64,000 bases of DNA, taken from positions 7,605-71,604 of the forward strand of contig CAZEVO010000006.1 in the NCBI GenBank assembly GCA_964515235.1, written 5' to 3'. This stretch comes from OPU3-GD-OMZ sp964515235 (GTDB lineage Bacteria; Pseudomonadota; Gammaproteobacteria; Methylococcales; Methylomonadaceae). Below are positions 1 to 7,712 of the stretch, piece by piece. The stretch's first letter is position 1. Each line of letters begins with the position of its first letter. The notes below the pieces were generated by a model that saw only the letters and a list, made by a program, of their open reading frames with translations, was not told the origin of the DNA and searched no databases. Position numbers and translations under genes: made by a program.

Positions 1-187
1 GACCGGAACCTTGAATCAGAATATCTGTTTCTTGTCCTTTTACGGCACTGTATCCTTCAACGCCTTCGCGAATTTTTTCCCATGAGCCAGTGTCGGAAAC
101 TTCAGCACAGGTTACACTTGTACAGGTAAAAAACAGCAGATTTATGATAAAAAAAAGGAAAATCGATTTAGGTATTGAAGCCATCAT
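1..187 (-). CDS. Formate dehydrogenase cytochrome b (gamma) subunit, N-terminus only
   Basis: Partial gene; the rest lies beyond base 1. The 62 visible codons start at ATG 187 (a second ATG is at 184) and read as a signal-peptide-like hydrophobic stretch rich in F, I and L (residues about 7-20) ending near T-C-A, followed by a soluble segment with the motif GVEGYSAVKGQETDILIQ. In the family, periplasmic respiratory formate dehydrogenase gamma subunits often carry such an exported N-terminal extension with a GY(S/T)AVKGQE block before the four-helix cytochrome b that passes electrons to quinone. It follows the alpha and beta subunit genes and the small lipoprotein gene in the same direction, 6 bases after the lipoprotein stop. 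The membrane helices and haem histidines are outside the window, so the call rests on the N-terminal motif and the neighbours. Confidence 0.72.
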   Translation of the reverse strand, partial: MMASIPKSIFLFFIINLLFFTCTSVTCAEVSDTGSWEKIREGVEGYSAVKGQETDILIQGSG

Positions 188-193
188 TTTTGT

Positions 194-379
194 CTAGCGG
201 TCGGTCTGAGTTTGTTTAAAACGGTTCTCGAGTGTACTGGTACTTGGGGTATGAGGGTCTTTTTTACCTTTGTATAAATGTGGTTCATGGTAGGTGACAG
301 GTTCTTGTTCTGTGCAAGCTAAAAGTCCGAGAGCCATCAGTCCAGAGAGCCACTTTAGATGATGAAGACATTTATTCAT
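194..379 (-). CDS. Small lipoprotein of the formate dehydrogenase cluster
   Basis: A 61-residue protein starting at ATG 379, whose first codons overlap the end of the beta-subunit gene by 8 bases (ATGAATAA), implying translational coupling. Residues 1-22 form a lipoprotein signal: positive start (MNKCLHHLK), hydrophobic core, and lipobox L19-L-A-C22. The mature part is only 40 residues, hydrophilic, rich in T, P, H and K, with a central YKGKKDP. A longer reading from 442 is possible, but it runs 63 bases inside the beta-subunit gene and buries the signal peptide, so I prefer 379. Position between the beta and gamma subunit genes suggests a role in assembly or anchoring of the periplasmic enzyme. 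This is inference; I do not recognise the family. Confidence 0.7.
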   Translation of the reverse strand: MNKCLHHLKWLSGLMALGLLACTEQEPVTYHEPHLYKGKKDPHTPSTSTLENRFKQTQTDR

Positions 380-986
380 TTTTATATGCAGTGTTCCAGC
401 CCCAGGCGTCGGGGGTCTTTGGTGTTTCTTCTTGTGGGTCATTAAATTGACGGCGGGTCACACGCTCTAGAAATAAGTTGGCTACGATATTACCATCACC
501 GGCTAATAAGGCTTTGGTCGAGCACATTTCAGCGCATAAGGGGAGTTTTCCTTCAGACAGTCGGTTGCGACCATAGTTATTAAATTCAGCGTCACTATGA
601 TCGGGTTCAGGGCCGCCTGCACAAAAAGTACATTTATCCATTTTCCCGCGTGCACCAAACTGACCGTCTTGTGGAAATTGCGGAGCACCAAAAGGACAAG
701 CATAAAAACAATAGCCACAGCCGATGCAAAGGTCTTTGTCATGTAAGACAACGCCATCTTCAGTGGTGTAAAAGCAATCGACTGGGCAAACGGCGGCACA
801 GGGCGCGTCAGTACAGTGCATGCAGGCAACAGAAATACTTTTTTCTCCTGGTTGGCCATCATCAATAGTTACAACACGGCGCCGGTTAATGCCCCAAGGG
901 ATTTCGTGTTCATTTTTACAGGCGGTTACACAAGCATTGCATTCAATACAGCGTTCATCGTCACAAAGAAATTTCATTCGAGCCAT
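372..986 (-). CDS. fdh3B: Formate dehydrogenase iron-sulfur (beta) subunit
   Basis: A 204-residue ferredoxin-type electron-transfer subunit that carries electrons from the molybdopterin subunit towards the membrane cytochrome. Four cysteine sets for [4Fe-4S] clusters are visible: C13/C16/C19/C23, C55/C58/C63/C67, C87/C90/C93/C97 and C119/C122/C151/C155. There is no signal peptide, as expected for a partner that rides the Tat pathway with the alpha subunit, and no C-terminal membrane helix, unlike E. coli FdnH. That fits the shorter FDH3-type beta subunits. The start at 986 has AGGGTG eight bases upstream; a second in-frame ATG lies three codons on (MARM). It is 75 bases downstream of the alpha gene and overlaps the lipoprotein gene at its end. 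Confident as an Fe-S subunit; the exact subfamily is inferred from length. Confidence 0.93.
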   Translation of the reverse strand: MARMKFLCDDERCIECNACVTACKNEHEIPWGINRRRVVTIDDGQPGEKSISVACMHCTDAPCAAVCPVDCFYTTEDGVVLHDKDLCIGCGYCFYACPFGAPQFPQDGQFGARGKMDKCTFCAGGPEPDHSDAEFNNYGRNRLSEGKLPLCAEMCSTKALLAGDGNIVANLFLERVTRRQFNDPQEETPKTPDAWGWNTAYKNE

Positions 987-1061
987 GTTAGAGCACCCTA
1001 TAAGTTTTTAAGAAAGTATATTGTAGTTTTTGGTTGTTATGAGATGGTTGTGGTATAGGCA

Positions 1062-3956
1062 TTAATGTGATCTTCTTTGGCGTTGCGTGGCTTTTTTAAT
1101 GCGACATAGGGAAACTTTGGTTTCCTGCATGGCAGTGACAGAGTCATAGCCATAAGTAAAGACAGTATTACAGGATTCACCCAAAACATAAGGCGCACTA
1201 CCGGAGGGGTATTTTTCTTGTAAATTTTTTCCTTGAAAGTGGCCGCCAAAATGGAAAGGCATGAAAACCAAGCCACGGGGGACACGCTCGGTAATAAAGG
1301 CCTGAACTTTGATGCGGCCCCCTTCAGGGCCTTCAACCCAAATAGCTTCCTGATGTTTAACTCCTGCATTATTTGCATCGGCAGGATTAATTTCGGCAAA
1401 CATATCTTGTTGTAGTTCAGCAAGCCAAGGATTAGAACGAGTTTCGTCGCCGCCCCCTTCATATTCGACTAGGCGGCCGCTGGTCATTGTAAGTGGGTAG
1501 TCTTGACTGAAGTCCGTCTTTTGAATAGAGGCATAGCGTGTTGGTAAGCGGTAAAATGACTTACGATCATCGTATGTTGGAAAACGTTCAACCATATCGC
1601 GGCGGTTGGTATAAAGAGGTTCTCGATGAATGGGTATGGGATCTGGAAATTGCCATACAATGCAGCGGGCTTTAGCATTCCCAAAGGGAGCGCAGCCGTG
1701 TTTGATGGCAACTCGCTGAATGCCGCCGGAAAGATCGGTTTTCCAATTCTTACCTTCAGCACTTTGTTGTTCAGTAGCATTTAATTCATGCCACCAGCCC
1801 AGTTCTTTTAGCAGTTGGTCATCAAATTCAGGGTAGCCATTTTTGATGCCTGAGTTCTTAGAGAAAGATTGATTTGCAAGTAAACTGATACCGTCACGTT
1901 CGATACCGAATCGGGCTCTGAAGGTGAGACCACCTTCAGCAACTGATTTGCTGGTATCGTATAAGAGAGGCGTGCCCGGGTGTTTCATTGCAGCCGTTCC
2001 CCAACAAGGCCAAGGCAATCCGAAATACTCATTGTCACAGTCACCACCTTGGGCAAGCAGCGAGGTCGTGTTAAAGGTATGCCAGTTCTTTTGGTGTAAT
2101 TTTAATCGTTCAGGGGTTTGTCCAGTATAACCAATGGTCCATGCTCCTTTATTGAATTCCCGCGTGATATCTTCAATGTATGGTTGATGGTTGTTAACTT
2201 TTATATTTTTGAACATCGGCTCAGAAAAATTAAATTTCTGTGCAAACCGAAATAAAATTTCATGGTCAGGCTTTGATTCAAAGAGGGGCTTAATTACTTG
2301 GTCGCGCCATTGGATTGAGCGGTTGGAGGAGGTCACTGAACCATAGGTTTCAAATTGAGTGCAGGCGGGCAGGAGGTATGTATTGTCTGGTCGGTCATGA
2401 AGAATGGCTGAGACGGTGGGATATGGGTCGACAACGACTAATAAATCCAGCTTTTCCATCGCGGCTTTCATTTCGGGGCTGCGTGTCTGGCTGTTGGGTG
2501 CGTGACCCCAAAAAACCATCGCTCGGATATTATCATTTTGTGCCATGAGCGTTTTATCTTCAAGGACACCGTCTATCCATCTGGATACAGGAATACCGCT
2601 CGTGTTCATTGTCCTTTTCTTAACACCAGTGCCATCGTCATAAAGGGTTGGGTCAAAACGGTTAGATAACCAGTCATAATCAATATCCCAGACTTTAGCC
2701 CAGTGCTGCCAGGCACCTTCGCTCAGGCCATAGTAGCCGGGAAGTGTATGTGTATTGGGGCCTAGGTCTGTGGCGCCTTGGACATTATCATGACCTCGAA
2801 ATATATTAGTGCCACCACCGGCAACGCCCATATTACCTAGCGCCAGTTGGAAAATACAGTAGGCACGGGTGTTGTTGTTGCCGTTTGTGTGTTGTGTTCC
2901 ACCCATACACCAGATAAAGGTGCCTGGCTTGTTGTGTGCCATTGTTTTAGCTGCGAGATAGAGTTCTTCTTCACTGGCACCGGTGACTTCTTGTGTTTGT
3001 TGGGGGTTCCATTGGGCGACTTCTTTACGAATTTCATCCATTCCATATACGCGTTGTTCAATAAAGGACTGGTCTTCCCATTTGTTTTCAAAGATATGCC
3101 AGAGAATGCCCCAAATAAGTGGGACATCGGTGCCCGGACGTAACTTAATATGTTGGTTGGCATGAGCAGCTGTGCGGGTAAACCGTGGGTCAATAACAAT
3201 GAGTGGAGCACCTCGTTCTTTAGCTCTGAAGATATGCTGCATCGAGATAGGGTGTGCTTCGGCTGGGTTGCCGCCTATAATTAAAATAGCTTTTGCATTA
3301 TGAATGTCATTAAATGAATTAGTCATAGCGCCATAGCCCCAAGTGTTCGCAACGCCGGCAACTGTTGTCGAATGACAAATCCGAGCTTGGTGGTCAATAT
3401 TGTTGGAGCCCCAGAATGCTGCAAATTTTCTAAAAAGGTAGGCCTGTTCGTTATTATGCTTGGAAGACCCCAGCCAGTAAGTAGAGTCAGGTCCTGACTG
3501 GTCTCGTATAGATAGAATTTGGTCGCCTATTTCTTCAATAGCAGTTTCCCATGAGATTCTAAGCCATTCACCGTTAACTTTTTTCATTGGATATTTAAGG
3601 CGGCGGTCACCATGGCCATGTTCTCTGACTGAGGCGCCTTTAGCACAGTGGGCCCCTAAGTTAAAGGGATGGTCAAAGGCGGGTTCCTGACCAACCCAGA
3701 TACCATTTTGTACTTCAGCTATCACGCCACAACCGACTGAGCAATGAGTGCAAACACTGCGTATTTTTTTTATTTTACTACGCTGTGTGGTGACTGTTTT
3801 TGATGTGGCTTGTGCGGTTTCCATCAGCGTTAGAGGAAATGCACTGGCTATAACTGCACCGCCAGCCGTTAGGCCGGAGTGTTTTAGGAAAGTGCGCCGG
3901 TTGATGAGGGGGCTGGGAGATGTTGGCGCTTTAGAGGAGCGTTTTATAAGTTTCAT
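1062..3956 (-). CDS. fdhA: Formate dehydrogenase alpha subunit, molybdopterin, Cys-type
   Basis: A 964-residue catalytic subunit that oxidises formate to CO2 at a Mo/W bis-pterin site. A Tat signal is visible (R20-R-T-F-L-K, then a hydrophobic segment to about residue 50), so it acts in the periplasm. The N-terminal [4Fe-4S] ligands are C69, C72, C76 and C104. The catalytic position is C194-H195 (RICHSTTVAG), encoded by a TGT codon at 3377-3375, so this is a cysteine enzyme and not a selenocysteine one. The C-terminal third carries the molydopterin dinucleotide-binding fold (LTSGRLVEYEGGGDETRSNP and following). Length is near the usual for FDH-N/FDH3 alpha subunits. It lies between the small Tat protein and the beta subunit. 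No Shine-Dalgarno is obvious before ATG 3956, but the Tat motif needs this start. Confidence 0.95.
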   Translation of the reverse strand: MKLIKRSSKAPTSPSPLINRRTFLKHSGLTAGGAVIASAFPLTLMETAQATSKTVTTQRSKIKKIRSVCTHCSVGCGVIAEVQNGIWVGQEPAFDHPFNLGAHCAKGASVREHGHGDRRLKYPMKKVNGEWLRISWETAIEEIGDQILSIRDQSGPDSTYWLGSSKHNNEQAYLFRKFAAFWGSNNIDHQARICHSTTVAGVANTWGYGAMTNSFNDIHNAKAILIIGGNPAEAHPISMQHIFRAKERGAPLIVIDPRFTRTAAHANQHIKLRPGTDVPLIWGILWHIFENKWEDQSFIEQRVYGMDEIRKEVAQWNPQQTQEVTGASEEELYLAAKTMAHNKPGTFIWCMGGTQHTNGNNNTRAYCIFQLALGNMGVAGGGTNIFRGHDNVQGATDLGPNTHTLPGYYGLSEGAWQHWAKVWDIDYDWLSNRFDPTLYDDGTGVKKRTMNTSGIPVSRWIDGVLEDKTLMAQNDNIRAMVFWGHAPNSQTRSPEMKAAMEKLDLLVVVDPYPTVSAILHDRPDNTYLLPACTQFETYGSVTSSNRSIQWRDQVIKPLFESKPDHEILFRFAQKFNFSEPMFKNIKVNNHQPYIEDITREFNKGAWTIGYTGQTPERLKLHQKNWHTFNTTSLLAQGGDCDNEYFGLPWPCWGTAAMKHPGTPLLYDTSKSVAEGGLTFRARFGIERDGISLLANQSFSKNSGIKNGYPEFDDQLLKELGWWHELNATEQQSAEGKNWKTDLSGGIQRVAIKHGCAPFGNAKARCIVWQFPDPIPIHREPLYTNRRDMVERFPTYDDRKSFYRLPTRYASIQKTDFSQDYPLTMTSGRLVEYEGGGDETRSNPWLAELQQDMFAEINPADANNAGVKHQEAIWVEGPEGGRIKVQAFITERVPRGLVFMPFHFGGHFQGKNLQEKYPSGSAPYVLGESCNTVFTYGYDSVTAMQETKVSLCRIKKATQRQRRSH

Positions 3957-3985
3957 AACGTCAGCAATAATAGCTCAAAAAATTA

Positions 3986-4192
3986 CTAGAATCTGGCTTT
4001 CTGGTAATAGGTTTTAATATGCTCTGTTTCATGGTAGCCCTGAGTTTCGGGCGTGGGCGTGTTCTCATTAGGGCAGTGAGGTTTTTTTTCGGCTAATGCG
4101 CGATGGGACCCCAGGGCTAATAGCCCCGCGCTTAGGCAGGTCACTGTTTTCTTAAGAAAAACCCTTCTGCTTGAGCGGTTTTTGTTAGTCAT
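3986..4192 (-). CDS. Small Tat-signal protein of formate dehydrogenase clusters
   Basis: A 68-residue protein with a twin-arginine signal (SSRRVFLKK, then a hydrophobic stretch to A-L-A at about residue 35) and a short hydrophilic mature part ending GYHETEHIKTYYQKARF. This architecture and the tail with ETEH...YY...AR match the small proteins known as formate dehydrogenase region Tat targets (TIGR02811), which almost always precede an FDH alpha gene. Here it sits 29 bases upstream of that gene in the same direction. Its biochemical role is not established; it may be an assembly partner or a minor subunit. The ribosome-binding site is weak. It starts 28 bases after the djlA stop, so the two may share a transcript. 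Confidence 0.85.
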   Translation of the reverse strand: MTNKNRSSRRVFLKKTVTCLSAGLLALGSHRALAEKKPHCPNENTPTPETQGYHETEHIKTYYQKARF

Positions 4193-4220
4193 AATTCAGA
4201 ATTTTTGGTAGTTAAAGGCA

Positions 4221-5027
4221 TTATTTTTTTCGGCTTTCACGGATCAGTTCGTAGGCTTTTGCTATTTTTTGAGTTTTCTTTTTGGCGACGATCATCATTT
4301 CATCAGGGAGGCCTTTGGCAACTAATTTGTCCGGATGATTCTGGCTCATTAAGCGGCGATAGGCTTTTTTGACTTCAGACTCGCTGGCATTTTCGTTAAT
4401 GCCGAGAACAGAATAAGCATCGGCAAGGTTATTTTTTGAATGCCCCGAAGATGATTGTCCTTGATAGTGAAAACGTTGTTGTGCCTGCGCTTGCATTTTG
4501 ATGTGCTGAAACTCAAGCCGTGAAATTTTTAATATTTGGCAGATTTTCAATAAGACATTTTCTTCTTCGGGATCCAGTGTGCCATCGGCAAAGGCTGCTT
4601 GGACCTGAATATCGAGGAACATTCGAATAAGATTATTGCGCCGTGAGCATTCTTTGCGAAATTGGGTGAGTGCTTCGTCGAGTGGGAAGTCAGGTGATTT
4701 CCCTTGCTCAAAAAGTTTTATCGCGGCTTCTCTGAGTTCACCTGAGAGCATCATGTCATCCATAACGCGGCGTGCTAATTTTATTTCTGAGGGCGAAACA
4801 GTGCCATCAGCTTTGGCAATATGCCCCATGACCGAGAAAGTAGCAGTAAAAAAAGCCATTTGAACTCGGTGTTGATCGCCTCGGTTAAAACCCTGATTAT
4901 GGTCGTTTTCTAGTTCGCCCATGCCCATGTCTAATTGATGCCCTAAAGAAGCACCCAAGATAGCCCCGAGGGGACCACCCATCATAAACCCAAAAGTACC
5001 ACCTAAAAATTTACCAAACCAACTCAT
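4221..5027 (-). CDS. djlA: DjlA-like membrane-anchored J-domain co-chaperone
   Basis: A 268-residue protein in the DjlA order. Residues 1-35 are glycine-rich and hydrophobic (GGTFGFMMGGPLGAILGASLG), a membrane-anchor motif. Residues about 55-165 form a TerB-like helical domain. Residues about 201-268 are a C-terminal J domain with the essential H231-P-D233. DjlA stimulates DnaK ATPase from the inner membrane. Length agrees with E. coli DjlA (271 residues). The gene is divergent from purC across 75 bases containing a perfect 10-bp inverted repeat, and it is followed 28 bases later by the formate dehydrogenase cluster. That adjacency may be chance. Confidence is high from domain order. Confidence 0.93.
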   Translation of the reverse strand: MSWFGKFLGGTFGFMMGGPLGAILGASLGHQLDMGMGELENDHNQGFNRGDQHRVQMAFFTATFSVMGHIAKADGTVSPSEIKLARRVMDDMMLSGELREAAIKLFEQGKSPDFPLDEALTQFRKECSRRNNLIRMFLDIQVQAAFADGTLDPEEENVLLKICQILKISRLEFQHIKMQAQAQQRFHYQGQSSSGHSKNNLADAYSVLGINENASESEVKKAYRRLMSQNHPDKLVAKGLPDEMMIVAKKKTQKIAKAYELIRESRKK

Positions 5028-5051
5028 TGTTTCATATTTTAATTAGTAAAA

Positions 5052-5093
5052 TGTTAAACTTACTCCTTTATCGTCTTTTAATAAAGTTTAACA
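5052..5093. repeat. 10-bp inverted repeat in the djlA/purC divergent promoter region
   Basis: TGTTAAACTT at 5052-5061 is exactly mirrored by AAGTTTAACA at 5084-5093, with 22 bases between and 32 bp between arm centres (three helical turns). It lies just upstream of the purC start and in the djlA leader. It does not match the PurR operator. An operator or chance in AT-rich DNA are both possible. Confidence 0.5.
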
Positions 5094-5102
5094 GCAATAT
5101 TT

Positions 5103-6002
5103 ATGTCATCACCAGACGCATTATTTGAATCTTCTATTACGAGTTTAACACTGCGCGCGCGAGGTAAGGTGCGTGATATTTATGATATTGACGATCAACA
5201 CATGCTTATTGTGACAACGGATCGAATTTCAGCATTTGATGTGATTTTACCTGATCCGATTCCTGGGAAGGGGCGGGTACTGACGCAGGTTTCTAACTTC
5301 TGGTTTAATAAGACGCAATCGTTAGTGCCTAACCATTTAGTTGATATCCCATTGCAAGATGTGCTTCCGGACGTGCGTGAGCGTGAAGAGGTTGAGGGGC
5401 GGGCTATTGTGGTAAAAAAACTAACACCGTTACCGGTCGAGGCTATCGTAAGAGGTTATTTGATTGGCTCCGGTTGGAAAGATTATCAAAAAACAGGTGC
5501 CGTTTGCGGCGTTCAATTGCCGGCTGGTTTACAACAAGGACAGCAATTACCTAAGGCGATTTTTACCCCTTCCACTAAAGCAGCGATTGGTGGCCATGAT
5601 GAAAATATCCCATTTTCTGAAACAGTAGCCTTATTGGGTGGGTCTTTAGCTCAGCAGGTTAAAGATGTTAGTTTAAGACTTTATAGAGAGGCGGCGGATT
5701 TTGCATTAGAACGCGGTATTATTATTGCGGATACCAAGTTTGAGTTCGGTCTAGATGCTGCGCAATCGCTTTTTCTTATTGATGAAGCACTGACGCCTGA
5801 TTCATCACGGTTTTGGCCAGCTGATCAATATCAAGTAGGCATGAGCCCACCAAGCTTTGATAAACAATATATTCGTGACTATTTAGAAACACTTGATTGG
5901 AATAAGACAACACCTGGACCTTCTTTGCCAGAGACTATTGCGCATAAGAGCAGTGAAAAATATCAAGAAGCAAAGGTTAGATTAACTGGATTAAGTGATT
6001 AA
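5103..6002 (+). CDS. purC: Phosphoribosylaminoimidazole-succinocarboxamide synthase (SAICAR synthetase)
   Basis: A 299-residue enzyme that joins CAIR and aspartate with ATP to make SAICAR, step eight of purine synthesis. Family motifs include GKVRDIYD (residues 21-28), TTDRISAFD (38-46) with the catalytic surface, VEAIVRGYLIGSGWKDY in the middle and IADTKFEFGL near residue 210. The length is that of the longer PurC type, common in eukaryotes and some proteobacteria, rather than the 237-residue E. coli type. No strong Shine-Dalgarno precedes ATG 5103. It is first in a plus-strand run with coaBC, dut and argB, 47 bases before the coaBC start proposed here. Confidence 0.97.
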   Translation: MSSPDALFESSITSLTLRARGKVRDIYDIDDQHMLIVTTDRISAFDVILPDPIPGKGRVLTQVSNFWFNKTQSLVPNHLVDIPLQDVLPDVREREEVEGRAIVVKKLTPLPVEAIVRGYLIGSGWKDYQKTGAVCGVQLPAGLQQGQQLPKAIFTPSTKAAIGGHDENIPFSETVALLGGSLAQQVKDVSLRLYREAADFALERGIIIADTKFEFGLDAAQSLFLIDEALTPDSSRFWPADQYQVGMSPPSFDKQYIRDYLETLDWNKTTPGPSLPETIAHKSSEKYQEAKVRLTGLSD

Positions 6003-6037
6003 TGACGGTCGTTTAGTGATGATAGCTAAGGTAATGA

Positions 6038-6052
6038 AAGGAGCTGGGTATT
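6038..6052 (+). promoter_or_regulatory. Shine-Dalgarno and ATT start codon of coaBC
   Basis: AAGGAG at 6038-6043 is followed by six bases and ATT at 6050. In this frame an upstream TGA at 6035 leaves only CTG (6044) and ATT (6050) ahead of the conserved KRILLGVCGGIAAYK block; CTG touches the Shine-Dalgarno and is too close. ATT is therefore the best-placed start. AUU starts are known in bacteria for infC and pcnB. Confidence 0.6.
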
Positions 6053-7234
6053 ACTAAACGAATTTTATTAGGGGTTTGTGGCGGTATAGCTGCTTACAAG
6101 TCGGCAGAATTAGTTCGGTTACTCCGTAAGCGGAATATTGATGTTAGAGTCGTTATGACTCAGTCAGCGATGGAGTTTGTGACTGCGTTAACATTTCAAG
6201 CACTCTCTGGTCATTCAGTTCATTCGAAATTACTCGATAGCGAAGAAGAAAATGCTATGGGTCATATTAACCTAGCTCGCTGGGCGGATGAAATAGTCGT
6301 TGCGCCCGCTTCAGCTAATAGCATTGCTAAGTTTGCCCATGGTATTGCCGATGACTTATTGAGTACTGTTATCTTAGCAACGCAGTGCAAGGTTACATTA
6401 GCTCCGAGTATGAATCAGGCTATGTGGCTTAATCCGGTTGTTCAGGATAACATTGCTTTATTGAAGGCGCGAGGAATCACTGTTTTAAGTCCTGATCATG
6501 GTAGTCAGGCCTGTGGTGAGAGCGGTCCGGGTCGTATGGTTGAGCCGATAATTATTTGTCAGAAAATACAACCAACTGTAGACGGTGCGTTAAGCGGTCT
6601 TTCTGTATTGATTAGTGCGGGACCAACTCGAGAACCCATTGATCCAGTTCGATATATTACTAACCGTAGTTCAGGAAAAATGGGCTATGCGCTGGCAGAA
6701 GCTGCACAGTGTGCTGGTGCTGAGGTGACGTTAATCAGTGGGCCGGTTGCATTGGTACCACCGGCGGGTGTCAAACTGTTGCCGGTGGAAACAGCACAAC
6801 AAATGTATGAAAAGGTTATGGATCGTTCGGCTAACGCGAATATCTATATTGGATCTGCTGCGGTTGCAGATTATAGTCCGGTGGCGAAAGAAAACAAGAT
6901 AAAAAAGACCGATGCGAATAAAACCTTAACCTTAATAAAAACACGCGATATTTTAACTGCGGTGGCCGAGGCGCATGAGAGCTTATTTACGGTTGGCTTT
7001 GCTGCTGAAACAGAACATCTTGAAAGGTATGCAAAAGCTAAATTAGTCTGTAAGAAGCTTGATATGGTTGCTGCAAATTGGGTTGGGCGTGCAGATGGAG
7101 GCTTTGATAAAGAAAACAATGCCGTAACGGTTTTTTGGACAGATGGGGAGCAAGATTTCCCGATGATGCCTAAGCGGAATTTAGCAAAACAATTAATACA
7201 ATTAATAGCGCAACATTACCATGAAAAAAATTAA
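6050..7234 (+). CDS. coaBC: Phosphopantothenoylcysteine decarboxylase / phosphopantothenate-cysteine ligase
   Basis: Bifunctional coenzyme A enzyme: the C-terminal CoaB part couples 4'-phosphopantothenate to cysteine with CTP, and the N-terminal CoaC flavoprotein decarboxylates the product. From the ATT at 6050 the protein is 394 residues, close to E. coli's 406. The first ATG (6155) would delete 35 residues including the flavin-binding RILLGVCGGIAAYKSAELV strand-loop-helix, so it cannot be the true start. CoaC marks are MGHINLA with the catalytic His, APASANSIAK and APSMNQAMW. CoaB marks are ISAGPTREPIDPVRYITN, SSGKMGYALA and KIKK. The last 14 bases overlap dut. Family call is very secure; the start is inferred from alignment, stop placement and ribosome-binding site. 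Confidence 0.93.
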   Translation: MTKRILLGVCGGIAAYKSAELVRLLRKRNIDVRVVMTQSAMEFVTALTFQALSGHSVHSKLLDSEEENAMGHINLARWADEIVVAPASANSIAKFAHGIADDLLSTVILATQCKVTLAPSMNQAMWLNPVVQDNIALLKARGITVLSPDHGSQACGESGPGRMVEPIIICQKIQPTVDGALSGLSVLISAGPTREPIDPVRYITNRSSGKMGYALAEAAQCAGAEVTLISGPVALVPPAGVKLLPVETAQQMYEKVMDRSANANIYIGSAAVADYSPVAKENKIKKTDANKTLTLIKTRDILTAVAEAHESLFTVGFAAETEHLERYAKAKLVCKKLDMVAANWVGRADGGFDKENNAVTVFWTDGEQDFPMMPKRNLAKQLIQLIAQHYHEKN

Positions 7235-7676
7235 ATTTAAGGTTCTCGATAATCGTCTAGGCGCTGAGATTCCTATGCCTGAATATGCAACCGATGGTGC
7301 TGCGGGTTTAGATCTGCGGGCTTGTCTTGATGCTTCGATATTATTGAAGCCCGGCGAAACTGAACTAATACCAACCGGCCTTGCTATTCATATTGATGAC
7401 CCCAGTTTGGCCGCTGTTTTATTGCCGCGTTCAGGTTTAGGGCATAAGCACGGTATTGTATTAGGTAACTTGGTGGGTTTAATTGACTCTGATTATCAGG
7501 GGCAAGTCTTTGTCTCTTGTTGGAACCGAGGCAAAAACGATTTTACCATTGAGGTAGGCGAGAGAATTGCACAAATGGTTTTTGTGCCAGTGATTCAGGC
7601 TCAATGGGTTCAAGTTGAAGATTTTGATTTAAGTGACCGTGCAGAGGGTGGCTTTGGTCATACTGGTCGGCAATAA
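7221..7676 (+). CDS. dut: Deoxyuridine 5'-triphosphate nucleotidohydrolase (dUTPase)
   Basis: A 151-residue trimeric dUTPase that hydrolyses dUTP to dUMP, keeping uracil out of DNA and feeding dTMP synthesis. Motifs in order: ATDGAAGLDLRA (near residue 24), LPRSGLGHKHGI (about 69), GLIDSDYQG (about 87) with the catalytic Asp, ERIAQMVF (about 114) and the C-terminal glycine-rich arm RAEGGFGHTGR that closes on the substrate. Length matches the E. coli enzyme. The ATG lies inside the 3' end of coaBC (14-base overlap), the usual coaBC-dut coupling of gammaproteobacteria. The algC gene often found next is absent; argB follows after a short gap. Confidence 0.97.
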   Translation: MKKIKFKVLDNRLGAEIPMPEYATDGAAGLDLRACLDASILLKPGETELIPTGLAIHIDDPSLAAVLLPRSGLGHKHGIVLGNLVGLIDSDYQGQVFVSCWNRGKNDFTIEVGERIAQMVFVPVIQAQWVQVEDFDLSDRAEGGFGHTGRQ

Positions 7677-7712
7677 CTAACAATCATTTTTTAAATAACA
7701 TTGGGAAACGCA

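Noticed and set aside
1037..1462. Minus-strand frame of 141 codons in the FDH alpha gene region, and 2837-3211 likewise
   Set aside because: Both are other-frame readings of the 964-residue alpha subunit, with no ribosome site or family motif.
3375..3377. Selenocysteine formate dehydrogenase
   Set aside because: The catalytic codon on the minus strand is TGT (Cys), not TGA.
6155..7234. coaBC starting at the first ATG
   Set aside because: It removes 35 residues with the conserved flavin-binding motif that are read in frame from the ATT at 6050.
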